The position numbers and the translations under genes are program-made. 64,000 nt of DNA from Pseudomonas sp. KUIN-1. Lineage in GTDB: Bacteria; Pseudomonadota; Gammaproteobacteria; Pseudomonadales; Pseudomonadaceae. Shown piece after piece: positions 37,156-47,023 of this stretch. How positions within the stretch are numbered: the first letter of the stretch is position 1; each line of letters begins with the position of its first letter. Location of the stretch: assembly GCF_009176725.1 (NCBI RefSeq), contig NZ_AP020337.1, positions 1,240,001 through 1,304,000 on the forward strand. Direction: 5' to 3'. Below the pieces are notes generated by a model. It did no database searches and was not told where the DNA came from. It saw nothing but the letters and a program-made list of their open reading frames with translations.

Positions 37156-37176
37156 ACAGCCGTCCTTCTGAATTTG

Positions 37177-37191
37177 TTGTTGGAATTACAA
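37177..37191. promoter_or_regulatory. HexR-type operator, gap side
   Basis: TTGTTGGAATTACAA, an exact TTGT-N7-ACAA palindrome, the sequence known for HexR in pseudomonads. It lies 22 bases from the gap start codon. Confidence 0.7.
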
Positions 37192-37238
37192 GATTATTCT
37201 CATAGAAATAGAAAACAAGCCTTTTTAGTGGCAATATT

Positions 37239-37253
37239 TTGTTTTATCTACAA
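37239..37253. promoter_or_regulatory. HexR-type operator, edd side
   Basis: TTGTTTTATCTACAA, a second exact TTGT-N7-ACAA match, 62 bases from the first, between gap and edd. The hexR gene itself lies in this window at 51427-52293. Confidence 0.7.
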
Positions 37254-37374
37254 CTACAAGCCTGAAAGGCCCTCCCAGTTGATCGAGATCAGGGTTTTGC
37301 TCCCTGACAGTCACTGCTCGAAAACCGGAGCCGTCTTTACGGGTGACCTTAGACGTTAGCCTGGAGTTCATCAC

Positions 37375-39201
37375 ATGCATCCCCGCGTCCTTGAAGTAAC
37401 CGAGCGTCTCATCGCCCGCAGTCGCGATACCCGTCAGCGCTACCTTCAATTGATTCGCGGCGCAGCGAGCGATGGCCCGATGCGCGGCAAGCTCCAATGC
37501 GCCAACTTTGCCCATGGCGTCGCCGCCTGCGGACCGGAAGACAAGCAAAGTCTGCGTCTGATGAACGCCGCCAACGTGGCCATCGTCTCTTCCTACAACG
37601 AGATGCTCTCGGCGCATCAGCCCTACGAACACTTTCCAGCCCAGATCAAACAGGCTTTACGTGACATTGGTTCGGTCGGTCAGTTTGCCGGCGGTGTGCC
37701 GGCCATGTGCGATGGCGTGACCCAGGGTGAGCCGGGCATGGAGCTGGCCATTGCCAGCCGTGAAGTGATTGCCATGTCCACGGCGATTGCCTTGTCACAC
37801 AATATGTTCGACGCCGCCATGATGCTGGGCATCTGCGACAAGATCGTCCCCGGCCTGATGATGGGCGCCTTGCGGTTCGGTCATCTGCCGACCATTTTCG
37901 TGCCTGGCGGGCCGATGGTTTCAGGCCTCTCCAACAAGGAAAAAGCCGACGTACGGCAGCGGTATGCGGAAGGCAAGGCCACCCGCGAAGAGTTGCTCGA
38001 CTCGGAAATGAAGTCGTATCACGGTCCGGGAACCTGCACCTTCTACGGCACCGCCAACACCAACCAGCTGGTGATGGAAGTCATGGGCATGCACCTTCCC
38101 GGTGCTTCGTTCGTCAATCCCTATACGCCCTTGCGTGATGCGCTGACGGCCGAGGCGGCCCGCCAGGTAACGCGTATGACCAAGCAAAGTGGCAGCTTCA
38201 TGCCGATCGGCGAGATCGTCGACGAGCGCTCGCTGGTCAATTCCATCGTTGCGCTGCACGCGACTGGCGGCTCGACCAACCACACGCTGCACATGCCGGC
38301 CATTGCCCAGGCCGCCGGCATTCAGCTGACCTGGCAGGACATGGCCGATCTGTCGGAAGTGGTACCGACCCTCAGTCACGTCTACCCCAACGGCAAGGCC
38401 GATATCAACCACTTCCAGGCGGCAGGCGGCATGTCGTTCCTGATTCGCGAGCTGCTGGCTGCCGGCCTGCTGCACGAAAACGTCAACACCGTGGCCGGTT
38501 ATGGCCTGAGCCGTTACACCAAAGAGCCGTTCCTGGAAGACGGCAAACTGGTCTGGCGTGAAGGGCCGCTCGAAAGCCTCGATGAAAATATCCTGCGGCC
38601 GGTTGCCCGTCCGTTCTCGCCGGAAGGTGGCCTGCGGGTCATGGAAGGCAACCTGGGGCGCGGCGTGATGAAAGTGTCCGCCGTGGCTCCGGAACATCAG
38701 ATCGTCGAAGCGCCGGCCAAGGTGTTCCAGGATCAGAAGGAACTGGCCGATGCCTTCAAGGCGGGTGAGCTGGAGTGCGATTTCGTCGCGGTGATGCGCT
38801 TCCAGGGGCCGCGCTGCAATGGCATGCCCGAGCTGCACAAGATGACGCCGTTTCTGGGGGTCCTTCAGGATCGCGGGTTCAAGGTTGCGCTGGTCACCGA
38901 TGGACGCATGTCAGGCGCCTCGGGCAAGATCCCGGCGGCGATTCATGTCTGCCCGGAAGCGTTCGATGGTGGCCCATTGGCTCTCGTGCGTGATGGCGAT
39001 GTGATTCGTGTGGATGGTGTAAAAGGCACGTTACAAGTTCTGGTCGAAGCGTCAGAATTGGCCGCCAGAGAACCGGCCATCAACCAGATCGACAACAGTG
39101 TCGGCTGCGGTCGCGAGCTTTTTGGATTCATGCGCATGGCCTTCAGCTCCGCAGAGCAAGGCGCCAGCGCCTTTACCTCTAGTCTGGAGACGCTTAAGTG
39201 A
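37375..39201 (+). CDS. edd: phosphogluconate dehydratase
   Basis: A 608-residue IlvD/Edd-family iron-sulfur enzyme that dehydrates 6-phosphogluconate to KDPG, the first committed step of the Entner-Doudoroff pathway. Cluster and substrate segments are visible: [46 protein letters not shown], and [15 protein letters not shown] near the end. Start ATG 37375 begins with [13 protein letters not shown], as in the family. It leads edd-glk-gltR-gtrS, with glk overlapping by 4 bases. Confidence 0.96.
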   Translation: MHPRVLEVTERLIARSRDTRQRYLQLIRGAASDGPMRGKLQCANFAHGVAACGPEDKQSLRLMNAANVAIVSSYNEMLSAHQPYEHFPAQIKQALRDIGSVGQFAGGVPAMCDGVTQGEPGMELAIASREVIAMSTAIALSHNMFDAAMMLGICDKIVPGLMMGALRFGHLPTIFVPGGPMVSGLSNKEKADVRQRYAEGKATREELLDSEMKSYHGPGTCTFYGTANTNQLVMEVMGMHLPGASFVNPYTPLRDALTAEAARQVTRMTKQSGSFMPIGEIVDERSLVNSIVALHATGGSTNHTLHMPAIAQAAGIQLTWQDMADLSEVVPTLSHVYPNGKADINHFQAAGGMSFLIRELLAAGLLHENVNTVAGYGLSRYTKEPFLEDGKLVWREGPLESLDENILRPVARPFSPEGGLRVMEGNLGRGVMKVSAVAPEHQIVEAPAKVFQDQKELADAFKAGELECDFVAVMRFQGPRCNGMPELHKMTPFLGVLQDRGFKVALVTDGRMSGASGKIPAAIHVCPEAFDGGPLALVRDGDVIRVDGVKGTLQVLVEASELAAREPAINQIDNSVGCGRELFGFMRMAFSSAEQGASAFTSSLETLK

Positions 39202-40163
39202 AGTTGGCCCTGGTCGGTGATATAGGCGGTACCAATGCACGTTTTGCCATTTGGGAAAACAGCACGCTGCATTCTGTCCGGGTATTCCCGACCATTGACT
39301 ACGCGGGTCCGGAGAAGGCCATCGAAGTCTATCTGCAGGACCTGGAGCTGCAGCGCGGCGATATCGGTCATGTATGCCTGGCGGTCGCCGGACCGGTCGA
39401 CGGTGATTTTTTTCAGTTCACCAACAGCCACTGGCAATTGAGCCGCGAGGCGTTCTGCGCCGACCTGCAGGTCGATGAACTGCTGTTGATCAACGACTTC
39501 ACCGCCATGGCGCTGGGCATGACCCGGCTCAAGGACGATGAATACCTGACGGTCTGCCACGGTGTCGGCAAGCCTGACCGGCCGCGCGTGGTGGTGGGGC
39601 CGGGGACCGGGCTGGGCGTCGGTACGCTGATCAAACTCGAAGGCAGTCGCTGGATGGCGTTGCCGGGCGAGGGCGGGCATGCCGATCTGCCCATCGGGAC
39701 TGCGCGCGAGGCGTTGCTGTGGACACGGCTGATGGCCGAACACGAGCATGTCAGCGCCGAGGTCGTGCTCAGCGGTGCCGGCTTGCTGTTGCTGTATCAG
39801 GTCAGTTGCGCGCTGGACGATATCGAGCCGGTGCTCAAATCGCCTGCGGCGATCACCACCGCCGCGCTCTCGGGCGACCCGGTAGCCGCGGCAGTGCTGG
39901 AGCAATTCTGCGTGTTTCTCGGCAGAGTGGTCGGCAACCATGTGCTGGCCCTGGGCAGCCTCGGCGGGGTTTATATCGTCGGTGGCGTGGTGCCTCGTTT
40001 TACTGAGTTCTTCATCAACAGCGGGTTCAAGCGCGCCATGGCCGAGAAGGGCGTCATGAGCGACTATTTCAAAGGTCTGCCGGTGTGGCTGGTAACGGCC
40101 GAATACCCTGGCCTCATGGGGTCGGGCGTGGCCCTGCAACAGGCGTTTGGTGCGCAGATCTGA
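39198..40163 (+). CDS. glk: glucokinase
   Basis: A 321-residue ROK-independent bacterial glucokinase that phosphorylates glucose with ATP. ATP-binding [13 protein letters not shown] at 6-18; the sugar/catalytic region [13 protein letters not shown] carries the catalytic Asp; [13 protein letters not shown] and [14 protein letters not shown] are further conserved loops. The GTG start overlaps the edd stop (GTGA). Together with the GtsABCD importer it gives a phosphorylative route for glucose. Confidence 0.94.
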   Translation: MKLALVGDIGGTNARFAIWENSTLHSVRVFPTIDYAGPEKAIEVYLQDLELQRGDIGHVCLAVAGPVDGDFFQFTNSHWQLSREAFCADLQVDELLLINDFTAMALGMTRLKDDEYLTVCHGVGKPDRPRVVVGPGTGLGVGTLIKLEGSRWMALPGEGGHADLPIGTAREALLWTRLMAEHEHVSAEVVLSGAGLLLLYQVSCALDDIEPVLKSPAAITTAALSGDPVAAAVLEQFCVFLGRVVGNHVLALGSLGGVYIVGGVVPRFTEFFINSGFKRAMAEKGVMSDYFKGLPVWLVTAEYPGLMGSGVALQQAFGAQI

Positions 40164-40213
40164 GCGATATGGCATAACAACAAGAATTCACAGCCAGACA
40201 AGGACGCTTCAAC

Positions 40214-40951
40214 TTGAGCCCAGTCAGTAAATCGATCCTGTTGGTGGATGACGATCAGGAAATTCGCGAGTTGCTGGACACCTACCTGAGCCGCGCCGGT
40301 TTCCAGGTGCGCACGGTGGGTGATGGCGCGGATTTCCGCCGGGCGTTCAATGACCAGCCAAGCGACCTGCTGATCCTTGACGTCATGCTGCCCGATGAAG
40401 ACGGTTTCAGTCTGTGTCGCTGGATCCGCCAGCATCCGCGCCAGCCGCATGTGCCGATCATCATGTTGACTGCCAGTTCTGACGAGGCCGACCGGGTCAT
40501 CGGCCTGGAGCTGGGAGCCGATGATTATCTGGGCAAGCCGTTCAGTCCGCGCGAGCTTCAGGCGCGCATCAAGGCGCTGTTGCGACGTGCCCAGTTCGGT
40601 CAGGAGCGTCCGGGTGGCGATGTGATCCTGTTTGATGAGTGGCGACTGGACATGGTCAGCCACCGGCTGTTTCACAATGACGGCGAAGAGGTGATTCTGT
40701 CCGGCGCCGACTTCGCACTGCTCAAACTGTTTCTCGACAACCCCCAGCAGATTCTCGACCGCGACACCATCGGCAACGCCACGCGTGGGCGAGAGCTGAT
40801 GCCGCTGGAGCGGATCGTCGACATGGCGGTCAGCCGCCTGCGCCAGCGTCTGCGCGACACCGGCAAGTCGCCGCGTCTGATCCGTACCATTCGTGGCAGT
40901 GGTTACCTGTTGGCCGCGAACGTCAACTCGCAAGCGGGCAACGGCTATTAA
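40214..40951 (+). CDS. gltR: OmpR-type response regulator GltR
   Basis: A 245-residue regulator: receiver domain with acidic DDD (12-14), phospho-acceptor Asp56 in LLILDVMLPDEDGF, and Lys in LGKPFSPREL; then an OmpR-type winged helix (RIVDMAVSRLRQRLRDTGKS; IRTIRGSGYLL). In pseudomonads GltR with the kinase GtrS controls glucose transport genes, and the gts operon and oprB lie directly downstream. It appears to start at TTG with AAGGA in front. Name rests on family and position. Confidence 0.88.
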   Translation: MSPVSKSILLVDDDQEIRELLDTYLSRAGFQVRTVGDGADFRRAFNDQPSDLLILDVMLPDEDGFSLCRWIRQHPRQPHVPIIMLTASSDEADRVIGLELGADDYLGKPFSPRELQARIKALLRRAQFGQERPGGDVILFDEWRLDMVSHRLFHNDGEEVILSGADFALLKLFLDNPQQILDRDTIGNATRGRELMPLERIVDMAVSRLRQRLRDTGKSPRLIRTIRGSGYLLAANVNSQAGNGY

Positions 40952-42419
40952 ACCGACAGGGGCAGGCGCGAAGAGAACCGGCCTGCCGCTGCCGCGCTCG
41001 TTGCTGGGCCGCATGTTGCTGCTGACCTTGCTGGCGGTTCTGCTGGCTCAGGCGCTGTCCAGCGTGATCTGGCTGTCACAGCTACGTGCCACGCAGATGG
41101 AGGGCCTGGTAACCAGTGCGCGCAGTCTGGCGTACTCGATGGCGGCCAGTGTCAGCTACTTTCGCTCATTGCCGCTGGCTTACCGGCCGATGGTGCTCGA
41201 CCAGTTACGCAGTATGGGCGGCACACGCTTCGTGGTGTCACTCAACGATCATCCGCTGGACATGCAGATCATGCAGCCCACTCCTCGCAAGCAGGCGGTG
41301 CTGGACGTGGTGGGCGAAGTGCTGCGCCAGCGTCTGGGCAATGGTCCGGACATCACCGTATGGTTTGCGCGGCCCGAAGATCTGCGGATTTTCAACAGCG
41401 GCCTGAAGCTCGACGAGTTGCCGCGTTCCTGGGCCCATTACGCGCTGACGCTTGAGCCGGTGAACCCGCCGGTGCTGGTCACGCAAATCGAAATGGCGCC
41501 CGGCGAGTGGTTCTACATCGCCTCGCTACTGCCTGAACCCTACACCTCGCTGGAGGAGCAGGAACTGCCCCTTCAGCAAGTGTCGTTCATTGTCCTGACC
41601 AGCGCATTTCTGCTGTTGTTCATCGGGTTGCTGGTGCATTGGCAGAGCCGTCCGCTCAAGCGCCTGGCGCGGGCCGCACGGGACATGTCGCTGGGCGCGG
41701 ATGTCGAGCCTGTGGTCGAGGGCGGCGGCAGCGAAGTCATCGAGGTCAGCCGGGCATTCAACGCCATGCGCACGCGGATCAGCCGCTACCTGACCGAGCG
41801 AGGCCAGTTGTTCAGTGCCATCTCCCATGATCTGCGTACGCCCATCACGCGTTTGCGCCTGCGGGTCGAGTTGCTCGAGGATGAGCAACTGCAACGCAAA
41901 TTCAGTCGCGATCTGGACGAACTGGAATTGCTGGTCAAAGGCGCGCTGCAGTGCGTCAAGGACACCGATATCCATGAAAACATCGAGCCGGTGGACCTCA
42001 ATGCGCTGCTTGAATGTCTGGTCGAACCCTGGCTGCTCGCTGATGGCAATGGACGTGTCACGCAGCAGGGTGAGGCACAGGCTGCCTATTCAGGCAAACC
42101 GCTGGCGCTCAAGCGCTGCATCGGCAACCTGATCGACAACGCGCTCAAATACGGTGACCGCGCGCACCTGAAGGTCGAAGACGATGCCCACGCGTTCGTG
42201 CTGCATGTCGACGATGAAGGCCCTGGCGTTCCCGAGCAGCGCCTTGAGCACGTTTTCGAACCGCATTTCCGCCTGGCAGGCAATCAGCAGCAGGGCTACG
42301 GCCTTGGCCTGGGCATCGCTCGCAACATTGCCCACAGTCATGGCGGCGAAGTCAGCCTGCAGAACCTGCGTGACGGAGGGTTGCGGGTAACGTTGTACCT
42401 GCCGAGAACTGCGGAATGA
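40893..42419 (+). CDS. gtrS: sensor histidine kinase GtrS/GltS
   Basis: An inner-membrane kinase of up to 508 residues. First helix at MLLLTLLAVLLAQALSSVIW, a periplasmic sensor domain, a second helix (FIVLTSAFLLLFIGLLVHWQ), HAMP (SRPLKRLARAARDMS), phospho-acceptor His in LFSAISHDLRTPITRL, and ATPase boxes NLIDNALKYG, DEGPGVPE and GYGLGLGIARNI. The GtrS family binds 2-ketogluconate or 6-phosphogluconate in P. aeruginosa. The stated GTG overlaps gltR by 59 bases and has no ribosome site; the true start is probably 20-40 codons later, near ATG 41012 or a little before it. Confidence 0.85.
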   Translation: MAVVTCWPRTSTRKRATAIKPTGAGAKRTGLPLPRSLLGRMLLLTLLAVLLAQALSSVIWLSQLRATQMEGLVTSARSLAYSMAASVSYFRSLPLAYRPMVLDQLRSMGGTRFVVSLNDHPLDMQIMQPTPRKQAVLDVVGEVLRQRLGNGPDITVWFARPEDLRIFNSGLKLDELPRSWAHYALTLEPVNPPVLVTQIEMAPGEWFYIASLLPEPYTSLEEQELPLQQVSFIVLTSAFLLLFIGLLVHWQSRPLKRLARAARDMSLGADVEPVVEGGGSEVIEVSRAFNAMRTRISRYLTERGQLFSAISHDLRTPITRLRLRVELLEDEQLQRKFSRDLDELELLVKGALQCVKDTDIHENIEPVDLNALLECLVEPWLLADGNGRVTQQGEAQAAYSGKPLALKRCIGNLIDNALKYGDRAHLKVEDDAHAFVLHVDDEGPGVPEQRLEHVFEPHFRLAGNQQQGYGLGLGIARNIAHSHGGEVSLQNLRDGGLRVTLYLPRTAE

Positions 42420-42463
42420 CTGGTTGGGAAGTGGCTTTTGGCTAATGGTTGCAATCGGATTTA

Positions 42464-42487
42464 AATTGTCACCATCCTGTGACAATT
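42464..42487. promoter_or_regulatory. inverted repeat upstream of gtsA, candidate operator
   Basis: AATTGTCAC and GTGACAATT, perfect 9-base arms 6 bases apart, 102 bases before the gtsA start codon. No T-run follows. The regulator GltR, encoded just upstream, is the most likely partner, but this is inferred from position only. Confidence 0.6.
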
Positions 42488-42588
42488 GCGCGTCCCTTCG
42501 TTACTGTCGGCGCGTCAGGCTTGGTTAGACTCCCACGAAGCGCAAGCACCAGACTTGCTCATGCATAACAACAAGAAAGGTCAATTCG

Positions 42589-43875
42589 ATGAATTCCATG
42601 TCACGTCTCGCTGTTGTCATCTCTCTCGCTTCGTTGTTCCCTCTGAGCGCTAACGCCGCTGACTCCAAAGGCACTGTTGAAGTGGTGCACTGGTGGACGT
42701 CGGGTGGCGAAAAGGCTGCAGTCGATGTTCTGAAAGCTCAGGTTGAAAAGGACGGCTTCGCCTGGAAGGACGGCGCCGTTGCAGGCGGCGGCGGCTCCAC
42801 GGCCATGACCGTGCTCAAGAGTCGCGCGGTTGCCGGCAATCCTCCTGGTGTGGCCCAGATCAAAGGCCCGGACATTCAGGAGTGGGCCTCTACCGGTCTG
42901 CTCGATACCGAGGCGCTGAAAGAGGTCGCCAAGTCCGAGAAGTGGGACTCCCTGCTGGACAAGAAAGTCTCCGACACCGTGAAGTACGAGGGCGATTACG
43001 TAGCCGTGCCGGTGAACATTCACCGCGTCAACTGGTTGTGGATCAACCCTGAAGTCTTCAAGAAAGCCGGTATCGACAAGGCACCCACTACGCTCGAAGA
43101 ATTCTACGCCGCGGGCGACAAGCTGAAAAAAGCCGGCTTCATCCCGCTGGCGCATGGCGGTCAGCCTTGGCAGGACAGCACCGTGTTCGAAGCCGTTGTG
43201 CTCTCGGTCATGGGCGCTGACGGTTACAAGAAAGCCCTGGTCGATCTGGACAAGGATGCGCTGACCGGTGAAGGCATGGTCAAGTCGCTTACCGAACTCA
43301 AGAAAGTCGCGACTTACATGGATGCCGACGGCAAGGGCCAGGACTGGAACCTGGAAGCTGCCAAGGTCATCAATGGCAAGGCCGGCATGCAGATCATGGG
43401 TGACTGGGCCAAGAGTGAATGGACCGCGGCCAAGAAGGTCGCCGGCAAGGACTACCAGTGCGTAGCCTTCCCGGGCACCGACAAGGCGTTTACCTATAAC
43501 ATCGACTCGCTGGCCGTGTTCAAGCAGAAAGACGAGGGTACGACTGCCGCACAGCAGGATCTGGCCAAGGTCGCCATGGGTGAGGACTTCCAGAAGGTCT
43601 TCAGCATCAACAAGGGGTCGATCCCGGTTCGTGAGGACATGCTGTCCGACATGAGCAAGTACGGTTTCGATTCGTGTGCGCAAACTGCTGCGAAGGACTT
43701 CCTGGCTGATTCCAAGACCGGCGGTCTGCAGCCAAGCATGGCGCACAACATGGCAACTACGCTGGCAGTGCAGGGCGCGTTCTTCGATGTGGTGACCAAC
43801 TACATCAACGACCCGTCAGCCGATCCGGCAGCAACCGCCAAAAAGCTGGCCACTGCGATCAAATCTGCCCAGTAA
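42589..43875 (+). CDS. gtsA: glucose ABC transporter substrate-binding protein
   Basis: A 428-residue periplasmic sugar-binding protein (family 1 solute-binding). Signal peptide 1-24 ([20 protein letters not shown], cleavage after ANA). The mature part has [20 protein letters not shown] and the conserved [20 protein letters not shown] hinge region. First gene of gtsABCD. In P. putida and P. aeruginosa the orthologue binds glucose. A hairpin separates it from the permease genes. Confidence 0.92.
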   Translation: MNSMSRLAVVISLASLFPLSANAADSKGTVEVVHWWTSGGEKAAVDVLKAQVEKDGFAWKDGAVAGGGGSTAMTVLKSRAVAGNPPGVAQIKGPDIQEWASTGLLDTEALKEVAKSEKWDSLLDKKVSDTVKYEGDYVAVPVNIHRVNWLWINPEVFKKAGIDKAPTTLEEFYAAGDKLKKAGFIPLAHGGQPWQDSTVFEAVVLSVMGADGYKKALVDLDKDALTGEGMVKSLTELKKVATYMDADGKGQDWNLEAAKVINGKAGMQIMGDWAKSEWTAAKKVAGKDYQCVAFPGTDKAFTYNIDSLAVFKQKDEGTTAAQQDLAKVAMGEDFQKVFSINKGSIPVREDMLSDMSKYGFDSCAQTAAKDFLADSKTGGLQPSMAHNMATTLAVQGAFFDVVTNYINDPSADPAATAKKLATAIKSAQ

Positions 43876-43903
43876 TTCGTTTTTAACCGCCTTTAACCGT
43901 CGT

Positions 43904-43940
43904 CCGCAGTGTTGAAATCCCTGGTTGATTTCACCTGCGG
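43904..43940 (+). promoter_or_regulatory. intercistronic hairpin between gtsA and gtsB
   Basis: CCGCAG (43904-43909) plus TGAAATC (43913-43919) pair with GATTTCA (43927-43933) plus CTGCGG (43935-43940), leaving a small internal bulge. There is no T-run. Such hairpins often protect the upstream mRNA, giving more binding protein than permease. Confidence 0.6.
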
Positions 43941-43979
43941 CTGCGGCCTGGATTCGATATACCGCATGGGATACTCCCG

Positions 43980-44888
43980 ATGAGCTCTGTCGCTGCGAAC
44001 AGCAAAGCCTCGCCAATGGATGCGCTGCAACGCTGGCTACCAAAACTGGTGCTGGCCCCCAGCATGTTCATCGTACTGGTGGGGTTCTACGGCTACATCC
44101 TCTGGACATTCGCACTGTCGTTCACCAACTCGACGTTCCTGCCTTCCTATAAATGGGTCGGCCTGGCGCAATACGCGCGTCTGATGGACAACGATCGCTG
44201 GTGGGTGGCAAGCAAGAACCTCGCGGTCTTTGGCGGGATGTTCATTGCAATCAGCCTGGTGATCGGGGTCCTGCTGGCCGTCCTGCTGGACCAGCGGATT
44301 CGTCGCGAGGGCATGATTCGTACTATCTACCTGTACCCGATGGCGCTGTCGATGATCGTCACCGGTACTGCCTGGAAATGGTTGCTCAACCCTGGCCTGG
44401 GCCTGGACAAGATGTTGCGCGACTGGGGCTGGGAAGGTTTCCGTTTCGACTGGCTGATTGATCAGGACCGCGTTGTGTACTGCCTGGTCATCGCAGCGGT
44501 ATGGCAGTCCTCGGGCTTCGTCATGGCGTTGTTTCTGGCGGGGCTGCGTGGCGTCGATCAGTCGATCATTCGCGCGGCGCAGATGGATGGCGCAAGTCTG
44601 CCGATGATCTACTGGCGCGTCGTGCTGCCAAGCCTGCGTCCGGTATTCTTCAGTGCCGTGATGATTCTCGCGCACATTGCGATCAAGAGTTTCGACCTGG
44701 TAGCCGCGATGACCGCCGGTGGCCCCGGTTACTCATCCGACCTGCCGGCGATGTTCATGTATTCCTTCACCTTCAGCCGCGGCCAGATGGGCATGGGCTC
44801 TGCCAGTGCCATTCTGATGCTCGGCGCGATCCTGGCGATTCTGGTGCCGTATCTGTATTCCGAGCTGAGGACCAAACGCCATGACTAG
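43980..44888 (+). CDS. gtsB: sugar ABC transporter permease
   Basis: A 302-residue inner-membrane permease with six helices (LVLAPSMFIVLVGFYGYILW; MFIAISLVIGVLLAVLLDQR; others) and the EAA loop IRAAQMDGASLPMIYWRVVLP, which docks on the ATPase. MalF-type half of the GtsBC channel. It ends 8 bases inside gtsC. Confidence 0.92.
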   Translation: MSSVAANSKASPMDALQRWLPKLVLAPSMFIVLVGFYGYILWTFALSFTNSTFLPSYKWVGLAQYARLMDNDRWWVASKNLAVFGGMFIAISLVIGVLLAVLLDQRIRREGMIRTIYLYPMALSMIVTGTAWKWLLNPGLGLDKMLRDWGWEGFRFDWLIDQDRVVYCLVIAAVWQSSGFVMALFLAGLRGVDQSIIRAAQMDGASLPMIYWRVVLPSLRPVFFSAVMILAHIAIKSFDLVAAMTAGGPGYSSDLPAMFMYSFTFSRGQMGMGSASAILMLGAILAILVPYLYSELRTKRHD

Positions 44889-45726
44889 TCATGTTGGCAA
44901 ACCGGGCATCAGCTTCAGTCGTGTTCTGATTTACGCGGTGCTGATGCTGGCCTGTCTGATTTATCTGGTGCCGCTGGTGGTGATGCTGTTCACCAGCTTC
45001 AAGACCCCCGAGGACATCGGCACCGGCAACCTGTTGAGCTGGCCGAGCGTAGTGACTGCAATCGGCTGGATAAAAGCCTGGGATCTGGTCGATGGCTACT
45101 TCTGGAACTCGATAAAAATCACCGTTCCGGCCGTGATCATCTCCACCGCAATCGGCGCGCTCAATGGCTATGTGCTGTCGATGTGGCGTTTCAAGGGCTC
45201 GCAGCTGTTCTTCGGTCTGTTGCTGTTCGGTTGCTTTCTGCCGTTTCAGACCGTCCTGCTGCCGGCATCCTTTACGCTGGGCAAGATGGGCCTGGCCAAC
45301 ACGACCACCGGGCTGGTGTTTGTTCATGTGGTCTACGGGCTGGCATTTACCACGCTATTCTTCCGTAACTACTACGTCAGCATTCCCGACGCGCTGGTCA
45401 AGGCTGCACGACTGGACGGTGCCGGTTTCTTCACCATCTTCGGGCGCATCATTCTGCCGATGTCCACGCCCATCGTGATGGTCTGCCTGATCTGGCAGTT
45501 CACCCAGATCTGGAACGATTTCCTGTTCGGCGTTGTGTTCTCCAGCGGCGAGTCTCAGCCGATCACTGTGGCCCTGAACAATCTGGTCAACACCAGCACA
45601 GGTGCCAAGGAATACAACGTTGACATGGCGGCGGCGATGATTGCCGGCCTGCCGACACTGCTGGTCTACGTACTGGCTGGCAAGTATTTCCTGCGTGGGC
45701 TCACGGCCGGCGCGGTCAAGGGGTAA
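44881..45726 (+). CDS. gtsC: sugar ABC transporter permease
   Basis: A 281-residue MalG-type permease with six helices (VLIYAVLMLACLIYLVPLVV; LFFGLLLFGCFLPFQTVLLP) and the EAA loop VKAARLDGAGFFTIFGRIILP. The ATG overlaps the end of gtsB, and gtsD begins 2 bases after its stop. Confidence 0.92.
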   Translation: MTSHVGKPGISFSRVLIYAVLMLACLIYLVPLVVMLFTSFKTPEDIGTGNLLSWPSVVTAIGWIKAWDLVDGYFWNSIKITVPAVIISTAIGALNGYVLSMWRFKGSQLFFGLLLFGCFLPFQTVLLPASFTLGKMGLANTTTGLVFVHVVYGLAFTTLFFRNYYVSIPDALVKAARLDGAGFFTIFGRIILPMSTPIVMVCLIWQFTQIWNDFLFGVVFSSGESQPITVALNNLVNTSTGAKEYNVDMAAAMIAGLPTLLVYVLAGKYFLRGLTAGAVKG

Positions 45727-45728
45727 TC

Positions 45729-46898
45729 ATGGCGACTCTCGAATTACGCAACGTCAACAAGACCTACGGCAGCAACCTGCCGGACACACTCAAGAACATC
45801 GACCTGTCGATCAAGGATGGCGAGTTTCTGATTCTGGTCGGTCCATCGGGCTGCGGTAAATCCACCCTGATGAACTGCATTGCCGGTCTGGAAAGCATCA
45901 GTGGCGGCGAGATTCTGATCGACGGCCAGGACGTCAGCGGCACCAGCCCCAAGGACCGCGACATTGCGATGGTCTTTCAGTCCTACGCCCTGTACCCGAC
46001 CATGAGCGTGCGTGAAAACATCGCCTTCGGGCTGAAGATCCGCAAGATGCCGCAAGCCGACATCGACGCTGAAGTGGCGCGCGTTGCCAAGCTGTTGCAG
46101 ATCGAGCACCTGCTCAATCGCAAGCCGGGCCAGATGTCCGGTGGCCAGCAACAGCGTGTCGCGATGGGTCGTGCCCTGGCACGTCGACCCAAGATCTACC
46201 TGTTCGATGAGCCTCTTTCGAACCTCGATGCCAAGTTGCGCGTCGAGATGCGTACCGAAATGAAGTTGATGCATCAACGCCTCAAAACCACCACTGTGTA
46301 TGTGACCCACGATCAGATCGAGGCCATGACGCTGGGTGACAAGGTGGCGGTGATGAAGGACGGTATCGTCCAGCAGTTCGGTACGCCCAAGCAGATCTAC
46401 ACCGATCCGGCCAACCTGTTCGTCGCCAGCTTCATCGGTTCGCCGCCGATGAACTTCATCCCGCTGCGCCTGCAACGCAAGGATGGCCAGTTGATCGCTG
46501 CGCTCGACAGTGGCCAGGCGCGTTGCGAACTGCCGGTGGGCGTGTCCGATGCAGGCCTGGAAGATCGAGAAATCATTCTCGGTATTCGCCCTGAACAGAT
46601 TATGCTGGCCGGCGCTGAATCGACCGGGCTGCCGACCATTCGTGCCGAGGTCCAGGTGACCGAGCCGACCGGTCCGGATACGCTGGTGTTCGTCACGCTC
46701 AACCAGAGCAAGGTCTGCTGTCGCCTTGCCCCGGATGTCGCACCACAGGTGGGCGAGAGCCTTACCTTGCAGTTCGATCCTGCCAGGGTGCTGATTTTCG
46801 ATGCCCAGAGCGGCGAGCGTCTTGGGGTGTTGGGAGCGCGGCAGGCGGCTGAACGGGAAAACAATGTGTCACCGGTCGAGCCGCAAGTGATAAATTGA
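45729..46898 (+). CDS. gtsD: sugar ABC transporter ATP-binding protein
   Basis: A 389-residue MalK/UgpC-type ATPase. Walker [10 protein letters not shown] (38-46), Q loop [13 protein letters not shown], signature [15 protein letters not shown], Walker [14 protein letters not shown], switch His in VTHDQIEAM; a C-terminal TOBE domain ([25 protein letters not shown]). It powers GtsBC. Confidence 0.93.
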   Translation: MATLELRNVNKTYGSNLPDTLKNIDLSIKDGEFLILVGPSGCGKSTLMNCIAGLESISGGEILIDGQDVSGTSPKDRDIAMVFQSYALYPTMSVRENIAFGLKIRKMPQADIDAEVARVAKLLQIEHLLNRKPGQMSGGQQQRVAMGRALARRPKIYLFDEPLSNLDAKLRVEMRTEMKLMHQRLKTTTVYVTHDQIEAMTLGDKVAVMKDGIVQQFGTPKQIYTDPANLFVASFIGSPPMNFIPLRLQRKDGQLIAALDSGQARCELPVGVSDAGLEDREIILGIRPEQIMLAGAESTGLPTIRAEVQVTEPTGPDTLVFVTLNQSKVCCRLAPDVAPQVGESLTLQFDPARVLIFDAQSGERLGVLGARQAAERENNVSPVEPQVIN

Positions 46899-47023
46899 TT
46901 CAGCAATGAGCACCGCTGGCTGGCCGTTGGCTGCCAAAACGCACGGCCGATCAGCGAATACAAGGCAGTGAATGAAGCAACATGTCTACCAAAGCTAATA
47001 ACAATAAAACGAGGATTGATGGG

